From NCBI GenBank assembly GCA_007618135.1, contig PHFX01000163.1, positions 1-41,895 on the forward strand: a stretch of DNA of 41,895 nt. The letters are read 5' to 3'. Of this stretch, positions 1 to 8,780 are shown piece by piece (position 1 is the stretch's first letter; each line of letters opens with the position of its first letter). The notes below the pieces were generated by a model that saw only the letters and a program-made list of their open reading frames with translations, made no database searches and was not told the DNA's origin. The DNA comes from Candidatus Brocadia sp. WS118 (GTDB taxonomy: Bacteria > Planctomycetota > Brocadiia > Brocadiales > Brocadiaceae). The translations under genes were made by a program, and so were the position numbers.

Positions 1-1
1 G

Positions 2-349
2 TTCGGTATGGATCGTTGGTTGGTCAACGTGAAGCAGGACGCTTCTCAGGCAAGGAGACTTGCTGCCCTTGAGAAGAAGGTTGGCATTACCTGGGTTCCG
101 GAGAGTTTCTGGAAGACGGGTGAATGGCTTGATCAGTTGACGGGCCCGTACATTGTAAAGAATCACCCGGGCAAGACTATTTTCGATCTGTGTCCTGACC
201 CAGGTTGGTTAGATACGCACCATGCACCTGCTGAGGAAGTTGAGTACATCAACAGAAAGATAAAAGAACTCGGCTGGACGACTGGACATGATGCTCATCA
301 CGGTGACTCACATGATGAAGCTTCAAGATCAATGGGGAAGACGCATTAA
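2..349 (+). CDS. hao: Hydroxylamine oxidoreductase (octahaem HAO family), C-terminal end only
   Basis: The reading frame is open to the left edge of the window, so only the last 115 residues are present; the ATG at 8 is internal, not a start. The fragment has no CxxCH motif. It matches what I remember of the haem-free C-terminal helical region of anammox hydroxylamine oxidoreductase (Kuenenia kustc1061 type), including the stretches MDRWLVNVKQ, FWKTGEWLDQLTGPYIVKN and DLCPDPGWLDTHHAPAEEVE. It ends in a His-rich tail. The family consists of covalently linked trimers in the anammoxosome that oxidise hydroxylamine to NO. A strong intrinsic terminator follows 37 bases after the stop, so this gene ends its transcript. 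Which paralogue it is (hydroxylamine or hydrazine oxidising) cannot be settled without the haem region; the tail favours the hydroxylamine enzyme. Confidence 0.78.
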   Translation, partial: FGMDRWLVNVKQDASQARRLAALEKKVGITWVPESFWKTGEWLDQLTGPYIVKNHPGKTIFDLCPDPGWLDTHHAPAEEVEYINRKIKELGWTTGHDAHHGDSHDEASRSMGKTH

Positions 350-385
350 TTTGTAATATTTTTTCCCCGTAGGTAGTAGTGAATG

Positions 386-426
386 AAAGGAAGCTGTGCG
401 GTGTTTGCACAGCTTCCTTTTTTATT
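386..426 (+). terminator. Intrinsic terminator of the HAO gene
   Basis: A 14-base perfect inverted repeat (386-399 with 407-420) encloses a 7-base loop and runs into a T-rich tract. It lies directly behind the HAO stop codon. Confidence 0.92.
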
Positions 427-517
427 ATAAAAGGATTGAAATCAGAGAAGTTTTAAATATACTTAGAAAACAAATCTTAGTTAATTGTATTTTAATTATA
501 CTTGAGTGGAGAAGGAT

Positions 518-1732
518 ATGAACTTGTACAAGCACGTATTTTGTTTGTTATCGCTGACAATATTTTGCTTGCCTCTGGCTTGCGAGAAGGGGAAAACCCA
601 TCTGGAGATTGCCAATGGCCTGGTGAGAGAGAATAAATTAGATGAGGCATTGGCCGAATATTCAAAGGCCATAGATGCCAACGCTGATATGGCAGCGGCC
701 TATTATGGCAGAGGGGTTGTATATTTTGAACAGGGCAAGCTTGAGGAGGCAGCGATTGATTTCAGGAAGGCAATTGATATTAAATCGAATTACCTTGAGG
801 CTCACAAGAAGTTGGCAGAGACGTTTGTTAAGATTGGAGCGCCAGACGATGAGTTTCAGAAGCGATATAAGGCAATTGATAGTGATCCTGAAAACCCACT
901 GACTTACGTAGATCTCGGTGTTTTTTTACACAAACTTGAAAAGGATATCGATGCCATTGCCCAATACAAAAAGGCATTGGAGCTTGATCCGGAAAACCCT
1001 TATATTATTTTTAATCTTGGAGTCGGTTATCTGGACATGGGTTTATATGAGGATGCAGAAACCATGTTTAAGAAGGCCGCAGAAATTAATCCTTCCTACG
1101 ATAATGCACACTATAATCTCGCGGTAGCACTTCACAAGCAGGGAAAGGTTGATGAAGCTAAAAAAGAACTCAATAAAACGCTTGAGGTAAATCCTAAATA
1201 CTCTAATGCCTATGTTGTCTTTGGTTTGATTAGTCTTACAGAAAAGAAGTTTGAAGAAGCTATTGCTCACTACAATAAAGCGATGGAGATAAATCCGGAG
1301 AATCTTGATGCACGTTATCAAAGGGCAATCGTTTTTGCTTTACAGCAGAGGTATGACGAGGCATTGGCTGATAATTTGGCAGTACTGGAAAAAAATCCTA
1401 AATATGTGAATGCAGCATATAATGTTGGAGTGATCTATCACAGGACGGACCGTCTCGACAAGGCAATGGAATGGTATGACAAGATAACAAAAAAGATCGA
1501 ACCACTTTACGAAGATGCCTATTACAACCGGGCACAACTCTATTCAATGAAAGGGGATCACAGCAAGGCCTACAGCGATTACCTCTCGTATGCGTATATT
1601 ACAAAGTGGAGGACGGGAAAAGATCCTGCTGTGGTTTATAAACAGGATGAGATTAAGGAGATGTTCTTGTCTTCGGTTCCTGCCTTAAAAGGTCAGATAA
1701 AAGATCAGGAATTGGAATTAAAATCGAATTGA
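518..1732 (+). CDS. Secreted tetratricopeptide-repeat protein
   Basis: A 404-residue protein with an N-terminal hydrophobic segment ending LPLAC, which reads as a signal peptide and possibly a weak lipobox. It is followed by about nine to ten TPR units of 34 residues with the usual A-Y-x-x-x-G and A-I-x-x-Y-x-K-A-L-E-x-x-P signatures. TPR solenoids act as protein-binding scaffolds; the partner cannot be read here. I chose the ATG at 518 because GGAGAAGG sits just upstream; a GTG at 506 would place that Shine-Dalgarno inside the gene. The next TPR gene begins one base after the stop, so the two are almost certainly co-transcribed. Probably exported to the periplasm or anammoxosome side. No catalytic motif is visible. 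Confidence 0.85.
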   Translation: MNLYKHVFCLLSLTIFCLPLACEKGKTHLEIANGLVRENKLDEALAEYSKAIDANADMAAAYYGRGVVYFEQGKLEEAAIDFRKAIDIKSNYLEAHKKLAETFVKIGAPDDEFQKRYKAIDSDPENPLTYVDLGVFLHKLEKDIDAIAQYKKALELDPENPYIIFNLGVGYLDMGLYEDAETMFKKAAEINPSYDNAHYNLAVALHKQGKVDEAKKELNKTLEVNPKYSNAYVVFGLISLTEKKFEEAIAHYNKAMEINPENLDARYQRAIVFALQQRYDEALADNLAVLEKNPKYVNAAYNVGVIYHRTDRLDKAMEWYDKITKKIEPLYEDAYYNRAQLYSMKGDHSKAYSDYLSYAYITKWRTGKDPAVVYKQDEIKEMFLSSVPALKGQIKDQELELKSN

Positions 1733-1733
1733 C

Positions 1734-2879
1734 ATGGTAAAAAGAATCTCGATTGCAGGAATTATTTCCCTGTTGCTTTCTCAGCCTTGTGGATTTGCAA
1801 AAGAAGTCTCCTTGTCCGGCGATAGATATCTTGATGATGGCCGCGTGGATGAGGCTATTCATGAGTACGAAAAGTTGCTACAAAAAAACAAGAAACAACC
1901 GGAGGTTTATCTTAAACTGGGAAATGCCTATTGTAAAAAAGGGAATCTGGAAAAGGCATTAGAGGCGTTTACGATAGCAACCCAACTGAAACCGGATTAT
2001 GCAGAGGCTTATCAAAGGATGTCTGAGGTAAGCATACAGATCGGAGTACCGGAGGACGAGCTTAAGGTTTGCCTGAAAGCTGTACAAAAAGACCCTAATA
2101 ATGCAGATGCGCATCTTCAATTAGGTATGATTTACTATAAACGTAACCATTTCGATGAAGCAAAGAGGGAATACGAAACAACGATAGGACTCGATCCTAA
2201 GAAGGCAGAGGCATATTTTAACCTCGGTGTTTTGTACCAGGATGTTAATAACCATGATAAGGCGCTTGAAATGTATAAAAAAGCGGTTGTGGTATCACCG
2301 AATTATGACAAGGCGCACTTTAACCTGGGAATTGCTTACTATCAGACAGGGCACATTGAGGAATCAATTTCTGCGTATAAGCGAGTTCTTGAAATAAATC
2401 CGAAGTATGGTGACGCGTATGTGAATTTGGGAATTGCCTGTTTTGTTAACGGCTGGTATAGTGATGCCATAGAAGCGTTGAGGAGGGCGTTATCGCAGGG
2501 TTCAAACATTGCCAAGATTCATTATTATCTCGGCAATGTTTATCATAAGATGGACCAAACAGACACGGCGATCGTTGAATACAAAAAGGCGGTAGAGGCC
2601 AATTCAAAATTGGTTGCTCCGCATTATAATTTAGGCATTATTTATCTGAAAAAGCAAATGGCCGATCAGGCCATAGAGGAATTTACCAGGGTGGTCATCC
2701 TTGACCACGATTATGCTAATGCCTATTTAGGCCGAAGTAAAGCCTATGAGTTGAAGGGTGATAGGGTGAACGCACAGAACGATTACAATTCCTACCAGCA
2801 TGCCAAGTCGGCCTTTGCCAGGATTTACAAAGAAGAAAATCTGTCCGCCTATTATGAAGGTTCCAATCCTGATAGATAA
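1734..2879 (+). CDS. Secreted tetratricopeptide-repeat protein, paralogue of the upstream gene
   Basis: A 381-residue protein with a signal peptide (hydrophobic residues about 5-20, likely cleaved after GFA) and about nine to ten TPR units. Repeat order and wording resemble the upstream protein closely; both share the motif (G)xPEDELK / GAPDDEF at the same place, which points to tandem duplication. It starts one base after the preceding stop, so translational coupling is likely. A short gap separates its end from a convergent SUMF1-type gene that also contains TPR-like helices. Role unknown beyond scaffold or assembly. Confidence 0.85.
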   Translation: MVKRISIAGIISLLLSQPCGFAKEVSLSGDRYLDDGRVDEAIHEYEKLLQKNKKQPEVYLKLGNAYCKKGNLEKALEAFTIATQLKPDYAEAYQRMSEVSIQIGVPEDELKVCLKAVQKDPNNADAHLQLGMIYYKRNHFDEAKREYETTIGLDPKKAEAYFNLGVLYQDVNNHDKALEMYKKAVVVSPNYDKAHFNLGIAYYQTGHIEESISAYKRVLEINPKYGDAYVNLGIACFVNGWYSDAIEALRRALSQGSNIAKIHYYLGNVYHKMDQTDTAIVEYKKAVEANSKLVAPHYNLGIIYLKKQMADQAIEEFTRVVILDHDYANAYLGRSKAYELKGDRVNAQNDYNSYQHAKSAFARIYKEENLSAYYEGSNPDR

Positions 2880-2903
2880 ACAAAGAGGTAGATATGGTAA
2901 CTC

Positions 2904-4469
2904 TTAGTGCACGGCCTTGCCCTTGTCTTCCGGTTTACTGGCTTCTTTGACCGTTTTCTCGGTTTCTGCTGTATGATCTTTTGCGCATCGGAAGCCAATG
3001 CTTTTGTTTCGGTCATCTGGTTTTCCAAATATCCTTACCGCACAACGCATTTTATATGCGTAGGGGGCAAATAAAGATGCCCCTTTGATTATCCGCAGGC
3101 CAGTGCTAGTTTCCGGTCCTTTAGGATTTATGCTTGGGCTCGTATGGTAATATTCCGGATGATACCAATCGTTGCACCATTCTGAGATGCTGCCGATTAA
3201 ATCGAGGCACCCATAGACGCTTGCTCCATATTCAAAACTTCCAACAGACAGTGGCGCATCAGGGCCGACATTGCTTCGTTTGGCATCCCACACATTGCCC
3301 CAGGGAAATCTGCGCCCGTCAGTTCCCCTGGCGGCCTTCTCCCATTCAGCTTCCGTTGGCAAACGTTTCCCTGCCCATGCAGCATAAGCATAAGCATCAT
3401 ACCAATCTACGCGGGTAACCGGGTAATCAGGATAATCGTAATAGGGATAGTCCCATCCTGTATGGGGCGTGCCTGGGGTATGGTCTTTGTTTTTGGGTTC
3501 ACCCGGGAAACACTTGCTGTGGTCACCGGTGCTTTTGATTGATTGTAAAAATGCCCAGTACTGGGCATTGGTGACCTCATATTTGTCAATAAAGTATGAA
3601 TCTAAATATACCTCATGTTGTGGGGTTTCTTCAGGAATAAATTCGTCTTCTGTTGTACCCATAATAAATTTTCCTGCAGGGATCAATACCATTTCATTCC
3701 ATTTCCTGTTATTCTCCAACAGGGCTTTTTTCATTTTTTCGTCCCGTTCAGCCATCGTTAACTCTTTGCGTTGATTCTTTTCTGATGGTTTTAGCCCTTT
3801 TTCTAATTTACTGATGTAAACTTTAACGTCTTGTAATGTCTTCTTGTAATTTTCATCTGACTTCGTCTCAGGTGGTTGTGCCTCCAACAATGTTTTACAT
3901 TTGTCGAGATGGGTTAAGGCTTCCCTTTGCTTTCCAAGTTTCCAATAAATTCCTCCCATTTGAAAATGGATGGCTGGAAGTTCAGGATTTATTTTCTCGG
4001 CTTTTTTGTATTCTCCTAAAGCTCCTTCAAAATCGTTCAACTCTTCGCGGAGTCGATTTCCTTCCAGTATGTAATACATGGCTGCCTTCGTTTTTTCTTC
4101 TTGCGTGGCGTTTGGTGGGAGGTTGATTTCAATTTTTTTATCAGGTGCGGAAGTTTTTTTGTCGGGTAAGGATTTAGAAATAAGTTGTGTCCCATCTTTT
4201 TTACAAAATTTTTCACCGGGATTTGCTATTTCCTTGCAGGTGGGACATATAAGGTCAACTTCGTTGAATTCCACCAGTTCTCTGCCATCAATGCTGCAGG
4301 AACTTATATCGCCCGGGTATATTCTGCTACATCCCGGACAAAGCTTGTTTTTAGTAATATTTTCTTTTGTTTTTGGTAAGGATTCTTTTTTGGTTGCCTC
4401 TGCGTGAAGAAAGTTGAAGTGCGTTATGGTTAACACAATCAGCATAATAAGTGGATATACAAACTTCAC
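2904..4469 (-). CDS. Secreted zinc-ribbon, TPR and SUMF1 (formylglycine-generating-enzyme-like) protein
   Basis: 521 residues. Order: signal peptide (about 1-23, ends LHA); two Cys pairs in a zinc-ribbon-like module (LCPGC, then LICPTCKEI and GEKFCKKDG, about 43-98); a TPR-like helical stretch (about 125-215); and a SUMF1/FGE-sulfatase domain from about 255 to the end with the landmarks MVLIPAGKFIMGT, DKYEVTNAQYWAFL, RLPTEAEWEKAARG, FPWGN, ISEWCNDWY and IGFRCAK. The domain is best known from formylglycine-generating enzyme, but many bacterial members have no known catalysis and serve as scaffolds; the FGE Cys pair is not evident here. The C-terminus is charged and low-complexity. Transcribed towards the two TPR genes. 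A similar role in extracytoplasmic protein handling is inference only. Confidence 0.85.
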   Translation of the reverse strand: MKFVYPLIMLIVLTITHFNFLHAEATKKESLPKTKENITKNKLCPGCSRIYPGDISSCSIDGRELVEFNEVDLICPTCKEIANPGEKFCKKDGTQLISKSLPDKKTSAPDKKIEINLPPNATQEEKTKAAMYYILEGNRLREELNDFEGALGEYKKAEKINPELPAIHFQMGGIYWKLGKQREALTHLDKCKTLLEAQPPETKSDENYKKTLQDVKVYISKLEKGLKPSEKNQRKELTMAERDEKMKKALLENNRKWNEMVLIPAGKFIMGTTEDEFIPEETPQHEVYLDSYFIDKYEVTNAQYWAFLQSIKSTGDHSKCFPGEPKNKDHTPGTPHTGWDYPYYDYPDYPVTRVDWYDAYAYAAWAGKRLPTEAEWEKAARGTDGRRFPWGNVWDAKRSNVGPDAPLSVGSFEYGASVYGCLDLIGSISEWCNDWYHPEYYHTSPSINPKGPETSTGLRIIKGASLFAPYAYKMRCAVRIFGKPDDRNKSIGFRCAKDHTAETEKTVKEASKPEDKGKAVH

Positions 4470-4588
4470 AAAAAACCTCCTTTTGATAATGCCAGATATA
4501 TATATAAAGCGGCTGATTTACAACAGACCATTCCCCCTCATCAAAGGAGAACGAAAGTGGATGTAAAAAAGTTGCTAATTATGGAGAG

Positions 4589-5137
4589 TTAAGGGTTTTT
4601 TTCTGCCATTTCAACCACTTGGGCTTCCTTTACAACCTTCCAGTTTGACCATGCTCCCCATTCAACATATTTTTTGCCATCAGACAGCCAATATTGTGTG
4701 CCATCTCTCTCTCTCGTACAGGTAAGGTTTTCTGCCGTTCTGGTTTGTGTTTGCTTTATGGTTTTGAAAAAAAGACAATCAACCTGGTGAAAGTTAATTT
4801 CACTGTTATCCTTTACTTCTTTTAACTCAAGATCTTCAATGGTTAATTTCTTTTCATTGAATTTTTTTTCCTCTACGGGTACTTCATAAACGATTGTTTC
4901 CGTTACTTTAATAGAAAGAGGGTTAGGTTTTTCATCAATCCATGGGATTTGCACGGTATCACCATAAGGAGCAAATGACTGATGATAACTTGGTGTTGAC
5001 GTTCCAGGTTGCTTTGTCGTGTCGATAATGCCGCCTCCGGCATGTTGGGCTTGTGCAGATTTTTCCATATATAAGGAAAAAGAGAAAAAAGCAACAACAG
5101 AGCCACAAATCAGGTATTTGGCAAGGTGATTCTTCAT
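4589..5137 (-). CDS. Secreted hypothetical protein
   Basis: 182 residues, not recognised. A signal peptide is clear (charged start, hydrophobic residues about 9-23, cleavage near AQA). The mature part is Thr/Glu/Lys-rich, with two Cys (VDCLFF and LTCTRE) that could form one disulfide, and a C-terminal stretch rich in Trp/Tyr (TQYWLSDGKKYVEWGAWSNW). No haem motif or catalytic signature is visible. It lies 119 bases upstream of the SUMF1 gene on the same strand and is divergent from the undecahaem cytochrome, so a periplasmic or anammoxosome location is likely. The start is supported by the signal peptide and an upstream AAGGAAT stretch. Confidence 0.7.
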   Translation of the reverse strand: MKNHLAKYLICGSVVAFFSFSLYMEKSAQAQHAGGGIIDTTKQPGTSTPSYHQSFAPYGDTVQIPWIDEKPNPLSIKVTETIVYEVPVEEKKFNEKKLTIEDLELKEVKDNSEINFHQVDCLFFKTIKQTQTRTAENLTCTRERDGTQYWLSDGKKYVEWGAWSNWKVVKEAQVVEMAEKNP

Positions 5138-5475
5138 GTGTTACATTCCTTAGATAAGGGTTTTTTGTGTTAAAATTTCAAAAACTGAATTTTACTGAAG
5201 AGCAATGTTTTTGTCAATTAATTTAGAGGAATCCGGTTTTATGAGGATATCATTTTTCTTTCCGAGAGAAAGAATTCACGACCAATGAAAAAATAACTTG
5301 AACATAGAAAAACTTTATGGTAGGATTCTAGAGCTTTGTTTTATTCTAAATTTATTTCATAGAGCTGGTTATTATTTTGCCTTAGGAAAAGCTTTCATAT
5401 TCTGGAATTATCAATCAAATATCTGAATTACATAACGAGGGTTAACTGCCGTCAAATGAAATTGAGGAGGGGTGT
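5138..5475. other. Divergent intergenic region
   Basis: 338 AT-rich bases between a minus-strand secreted protein and the plus-strand cytochrome. It must carry promoters for both, but I see no convincing consensus site and no small gene. GAGGAGGGG at 5464-5472 is the Shine-Dalgarno for the cytochrome. Confidence 0.5.
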
Positions 5476-6702
5476 ATGGAGCGGTTGAAGCAGGTGTTGG
5501 AATTTATTCGGAAGAGAAAAAAGCTGGTAGGCTTTTTTGCGATAATCGTGTTAGCAGTTTTTTTCGTTACGATACATAAGGTATATCATTATTCGGAAAA
5601 AAGTGAGTTTTGCGCCAGTTGCCATGAAATGAAAATTCATTATGATTCCTTTAAGGCATCGAAACATCATAATGAACACGTTGAAAATTGTCACGCTTGT
5701 CACGTCGGGCCTGGACTCAAGGGCTATGCACATGCAAAACTCAGCGACGGGACGCATGATTCATTAATGCATTCATTCCAGGCATATAGCGATGGCGCAT
5801 TCATTGAGATCGCTGAAGATAGTCTCGAAATTCTCAATGGAAACTGCATCCGTTGCCATTCGGAAGGTTTTACCAAAGATAAATCCCATATTGAATTTGT
5901 TTTAAAAAGCAATAAACACCGTACCGAAATTGCTCATAGCATATCACTTGAAAAATTGACCTGCACGGATTGCCACCTTGGTGTGGTTCATCCGCACATG
6001 CCGGGTGATTTGTTCAAGGCGTATGCAGCAAAGAAGATTAAACCATATGGTACATACGCGGAAACCGACTGTCTGGCTTGCCATAAAATGGCCACACCGG
6101 AGGTTGTAAAGGAATGGACGAAAGGGGTTCACGCCGCTAAGGGTGTGACGTGTGTTACGTGTCATGGAAACGATCATCGGTTTATTGCGAAAAAACGTGG
6201 CCATGTTTCTGCAAGTACCTGCGGCGAATGCCATCAGACCCAATATGTTGATTTCCGGGAAAGCAAGCATCTTCAAGGCCATCCTGTCGCAATGCCAAGC
6301 AAATTCGATGTGATCAGCACCAGGTTGTTGAATATCAAGGATTGTAAAGGATGTCATAAGTTGGGCCTGAGCTATGAGTTTGATAGAGTTGGCGGAAGTT
6401 GTGATGCCTGCCATCCAAGCCACAAATTCTCGGCAGCGGAGGCAAGGGCGTCCGATGCCTGCGAAAAGTGTCATATTGGCGGGCCAGAACATGCACAATT
6501 AAACACAGGCAAGGGGTCTATTTTTGGTAAGGTCCTAGAGTTACGCAATCAGGGTTTGATTTCTAAGGATTTGGTGACATGTCAATCGTGTCATGGTCCA
6601 AATAAATCTCATAATTTCAGTAAAAGTTATATTCCAAAAGAAATCGATGTGGTGCTTTTTGGGGGTCATGGATATATAAAGACGCATCTAACTCACCAAT
6701 AG
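5476..6702 (+). CDS. Membrane-anchored undecahaem cytochrome c: NapC/NrfH-like module plus HAO-like haem region
   Basis: 408 residues. One N-terminal transmembrane helix (about 17-34) is followed by eleven CxxCH motifs, the first at Cys46 and the last at Cys369. Haems 1-4 read like a NapC/NirT/NrfH quinol dehydrogenase: FCASCHEM just outside the membrane, then CHACHVGPG, CIRCH, and CTDCHLGVVHP. From haem 5 on (CLACH, CVTCHGNDH, CGECHQTQY, CKGCH, CDACHPSHKF, CEKCH, CQSCH) the wording resembles the N-terminal haem region of HAO-type octahaem proteins, for example CHGN-H, C-ECH-TQY and CH--H-F--A-AR--E-CK-CH. A sensible role is electron transfer between the quinone pool and a soluble multihaem oxidoreductase. 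It may serve the HAO encoded 5 kb upstream, which is inference. Preceded by a strong Shine-Dalgarno and followed by its own terminator. Confidence 0.88.
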   Translation: MERLKQVLEFIRKRKKLVGFFAIIVLAVFFVTIHKVYHYSEKSEFCASCHEMKIHYDSFKASKHHNEHVENCHACHVGPGLKGYAHAKLSDGTHDSLMHSFQAYSDGAFIEIAEDSLEILNGNCIRCHSEGFTKDKSHIEFVLKSNKHRTEIAHSISLEKLTCTDCHLGVVHPHMPGDLFKAYAAKKIKPYGTYAETDCLACHKMATPEVVKEWTKGVHAAKGVTCVTCHGNDHRFIAKKRGHVSASTCGECHQTQYVDFRESKHLQGHPVAMPSKFDVISTRLLNIKDCKGCHKLGLSYEFDRVGGSCDACHPSHKFSAAEARASDACEKCHIGGPEHAQLNTGKGSIFGKVLELRNQGLISKDLVTCQSCHGPNKSHNFSKSYIPKEIDVVLFGGHGYIKTHLTHQ

Positions 6703-6741
6703 GGTTGTTTGGACGCGAGAATGAAATAGCATGTTTTAGCA

Positions 6742-6777
6742 AAAGTCCCACCGCCTCAAACGGTGGGACTTTTTTTT
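6742..6777 (+). terminator. Intrinsic terminator of the undecahaem cytochrome gene
   Basis: A 12-base inverted repeat (6742-6753 with 6761-6772) with a 7-base loop, followed by a run of T. It lies 39 bases after the cytochrome stop and just ahead of the aconitase start, so the two genes are separate transcripts. Confidence 0.92.
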
Positions 6778-6806
6778 GTATTTCTACTACGAATGAAAGG
6801 GCAAAG

Positions 6807-8735
6807 ATGGGAAAGAATCTGGTGCAAAAAATTTTAAGTTTGCATCTGGTATCCGGCGAACTAAAAAATGGTGAGGAGATTGCTTTTGCTATTGATCAAA
6901 CCCTTACGCAGGATGCCACAGGGACTATGGCGTATCTCCAGTTCGAAGCTATGGGTATTCCAAAGGTCAGGACAAAACTGTCCGTAAGTTACGTTGATCA
7001 TAATATGCTCCAGACCGGGTTCGAAAATTTTGATGATCATCTGTTCCTCCAGAGCATAGCAGAAAAATACGGCATATATTTTTCCAAACCCGGCAATGGC
7101 ATCTGTCATCAGGTGCATCTCGAACGATTTGCCGTGCCAGGAGAAACCTTACTGGGTTCCGATAGTCATACACCTACGTGCGGCGGTTTGGGGATGATAG
7201 CGATTGGTGCCGGTGGTCTCGATGTGGCTGTTGCTATGGCTGGTGGGCCATTTTATGTTTCCATGCCAAAGGTAGTGTTGGTGAAATTAAGCGGAACGTT
7301 GCAGCCATGGGTAACTGCAAAGGACGTGATTTTGGAATTATTAAAAAGGGTAACGGTAAAAGGCGGTGTAGGTAAAGTATTTGAATACGGAGGCGATGGG
7401 GTAAAAACCCTTACGGTGACAGAACGCGCTACCATTACCAATATGGGCGCCGAACTGGGGGCTCTTACCTCGATTTTTCCCAGTGATGCCCAAACAAAAA
7501 AGTATCTCAGGATGCAAGGGAGAGAGGGTGTATGGAAACCGTTTAAGGCTGATGCCAGTGCAAAGTATGATGGGATTATAGAGATTGACCTTTCGGCATT
7601 AGAACCGTTAATTGCCAGACCCCATAGTCCCGATAATGTTTGTAGCGTACGAGAAGTGAAAGGGAAAAAAGTTGAGCAGGTGTGTATTGGAAGTTGTACG
7701 AACTCATCGTATCATGACCTCATGGTGGCCGCAATGATGTTGAAGGGTCGTAAGGTGCACCCGGAGGTCAGCCTGACCATTTCTCCCGGTTCGAGGCAGG
7801 TGTTGGAGATGATAGCAAAAAATGGTGCATTGACCGATATGATTCTTGCGGGTGCGCGTGTGATTGAGGTGGCCTGCGGACCTTGTATCGGGATGGGACA
7901 GGCCCCGCCGTCAGGAGGTGTTTCCGTAAGGTCGTTTAACAGAAACTTTGAGGGGAGAAGCGGGACGGCTGATGCTCAGGTATACCTGGTTAGCCCGGAA
8001 ACGGCTATAGCCACGGCGATCAACGGTGTTATCAGTGATCCCAGGGAATTTGGAGAGCCGATTGTTATTAAAGATCCAAAGAAATTCACCATTGATGATA
8101 CGATGATGATTCCTCCTTCATTAAAACCAGAAGAGGTAACCATCAGGAGAGGTCCCAACATAAAGCCTCTGCCAAAAAAAGAACCCATGCCTGACACTTT
8201 AAAAGGGGATGTCCTTTTAAAGACCGGGGACAATATTACCACAGATCATATCATGCCGGCAGGCGCAAAGGTTTTGCCGCTACGGTCGAATATTCCCGCC
8301 ATCTCAGAGTTTGTATTTGAGAAGGTGGATAAGGAGTTTGTAAAACGTGCAAAGGAAAAGGGCGGGGGCTTCCTGATCGGTGGAGTAAACTACGGGCAAG
8401 GTTCAAGCAGGGAACACGCTGCCCTGGCGCCCATGTATTTAGGAGTAAAGGCAGTTATTGCCAAGTCGTTTGCCAGAATCCATAGGGCAAATCTGGTAAA
8501 TTTTGGAATCCTGCCGTTAACCTTTGAGAACGAGAACGACTATAATTCAATTGATCAGGGGGATAACATCGAGCTGCCCGATATAAAAAATAAATTAAAA
8601 TCAGGAGGTGCGCTGATTGTTAATAACCTGACAAAAAATAATAAAATAATGGTAAACCATGCGTTGACCCCTCGTGAGATTGATATTCTTTGTGTTGGCG
8701 GTTTATTAAATTTTCAAGCGCAGGGCAATAATTAA
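6807..8735 (+). CDS. acn: Aconitate hydratase
   Basis: 642 residues, the length of the shorter bacterial aconitase class. It interconverts citrate and isocitrate using a [4Fe-4S] cluster. Visible landmarks: LGSDSHTPTCGGLGMIAIGAGG, then CIGSCTNSSYHDL and CGPCIGMGQAPPSGG, which supply the three cluster cysteines, and the swivel domain with NITTDHIMPAG and YGQGSSREHAALAP. Substrate-binding Arg, Ser and His residues of the family appear present. I place the start at the ATG at 6807, with GAAAGG six bases upstream. The same frame is open back to a TTG at 6705, but that stretch contains the upstream terminator hairpin and cannot be coding. It sits alone between the cytochrome and a secreted protein. 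Cytoplasmic; central carbon metabolism. Confidence 0.95.
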   Translation: MGKNLVQKILSLHLVSGELKNGEEIAFAIDQTLTQDATGTMAYLQFEAMGIPKVRTKLSVSYVDHNMLQTGFENFDDHLFLQSIAEKYGIYFSKPGNGICHQVHLERFAVPGETLLGSDSHTPTCGGLGMIAIGAGGLDVAVAMAGGPFYVSMPKVVLVKLSGTLQPWVTAKDVILELLKRVTVKGGVGKVFEYGGDGVKTLTVTERATITNMGAELGALTSIFPSDAQTKKYLRMQGREGVWKPFKADASAKYDGIIEIDLSALEPLIARPHSPDNVCSVREVKGKKVEQVCIGSCTNSSYHDLMVAAMMLKGRKVHPEVSLTISPGSRQVLEMIAKNGALTDMILAGARVIEVACGPCIGMGQAPPSGGVSVRSFNRNFEGRSGTADAQVYLVSPETAIATAINGVISDPREFGEPIVIKDPKKFTIDDTMMIPPSLKPEEVTIRRGPNIKPLPKKEPMPDTLKGDVLLKTGDNITTDHIMPAGAKVLPLRSNIPAISEFVFEKVDKEFVKRAKEKGGGFLIGGVNYGQGSSREHAALAPMYLGVKAVIAKSFARIHRANLVNFGILPLTFENENDYNSIDQGDNIELPDIKNKLKSGGALIVNNLTKNNKIMVNHALTPREIDILCVGGLLNFQAQGNN

Positions 8736-8780
8736 GAGAGCGTTTTTATTACACAATTTTTAATAAGCGAGACAAGGTTT

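Noticed and set aside
5944-6498. 184-codon minus-strand frame
   Set aside because: It lies wholly inside the undecahaem cytochrome gene, and its Cys/His-rich codons are the complement of haem motifs.
6705-6806. N-terminal extension of aconitase from a TTG
   Set aside because: It runs through the perfect terminator hairpin at 6742-6777, and the ATG at 6807 has a good ribosome site and the expected family N-terminus.
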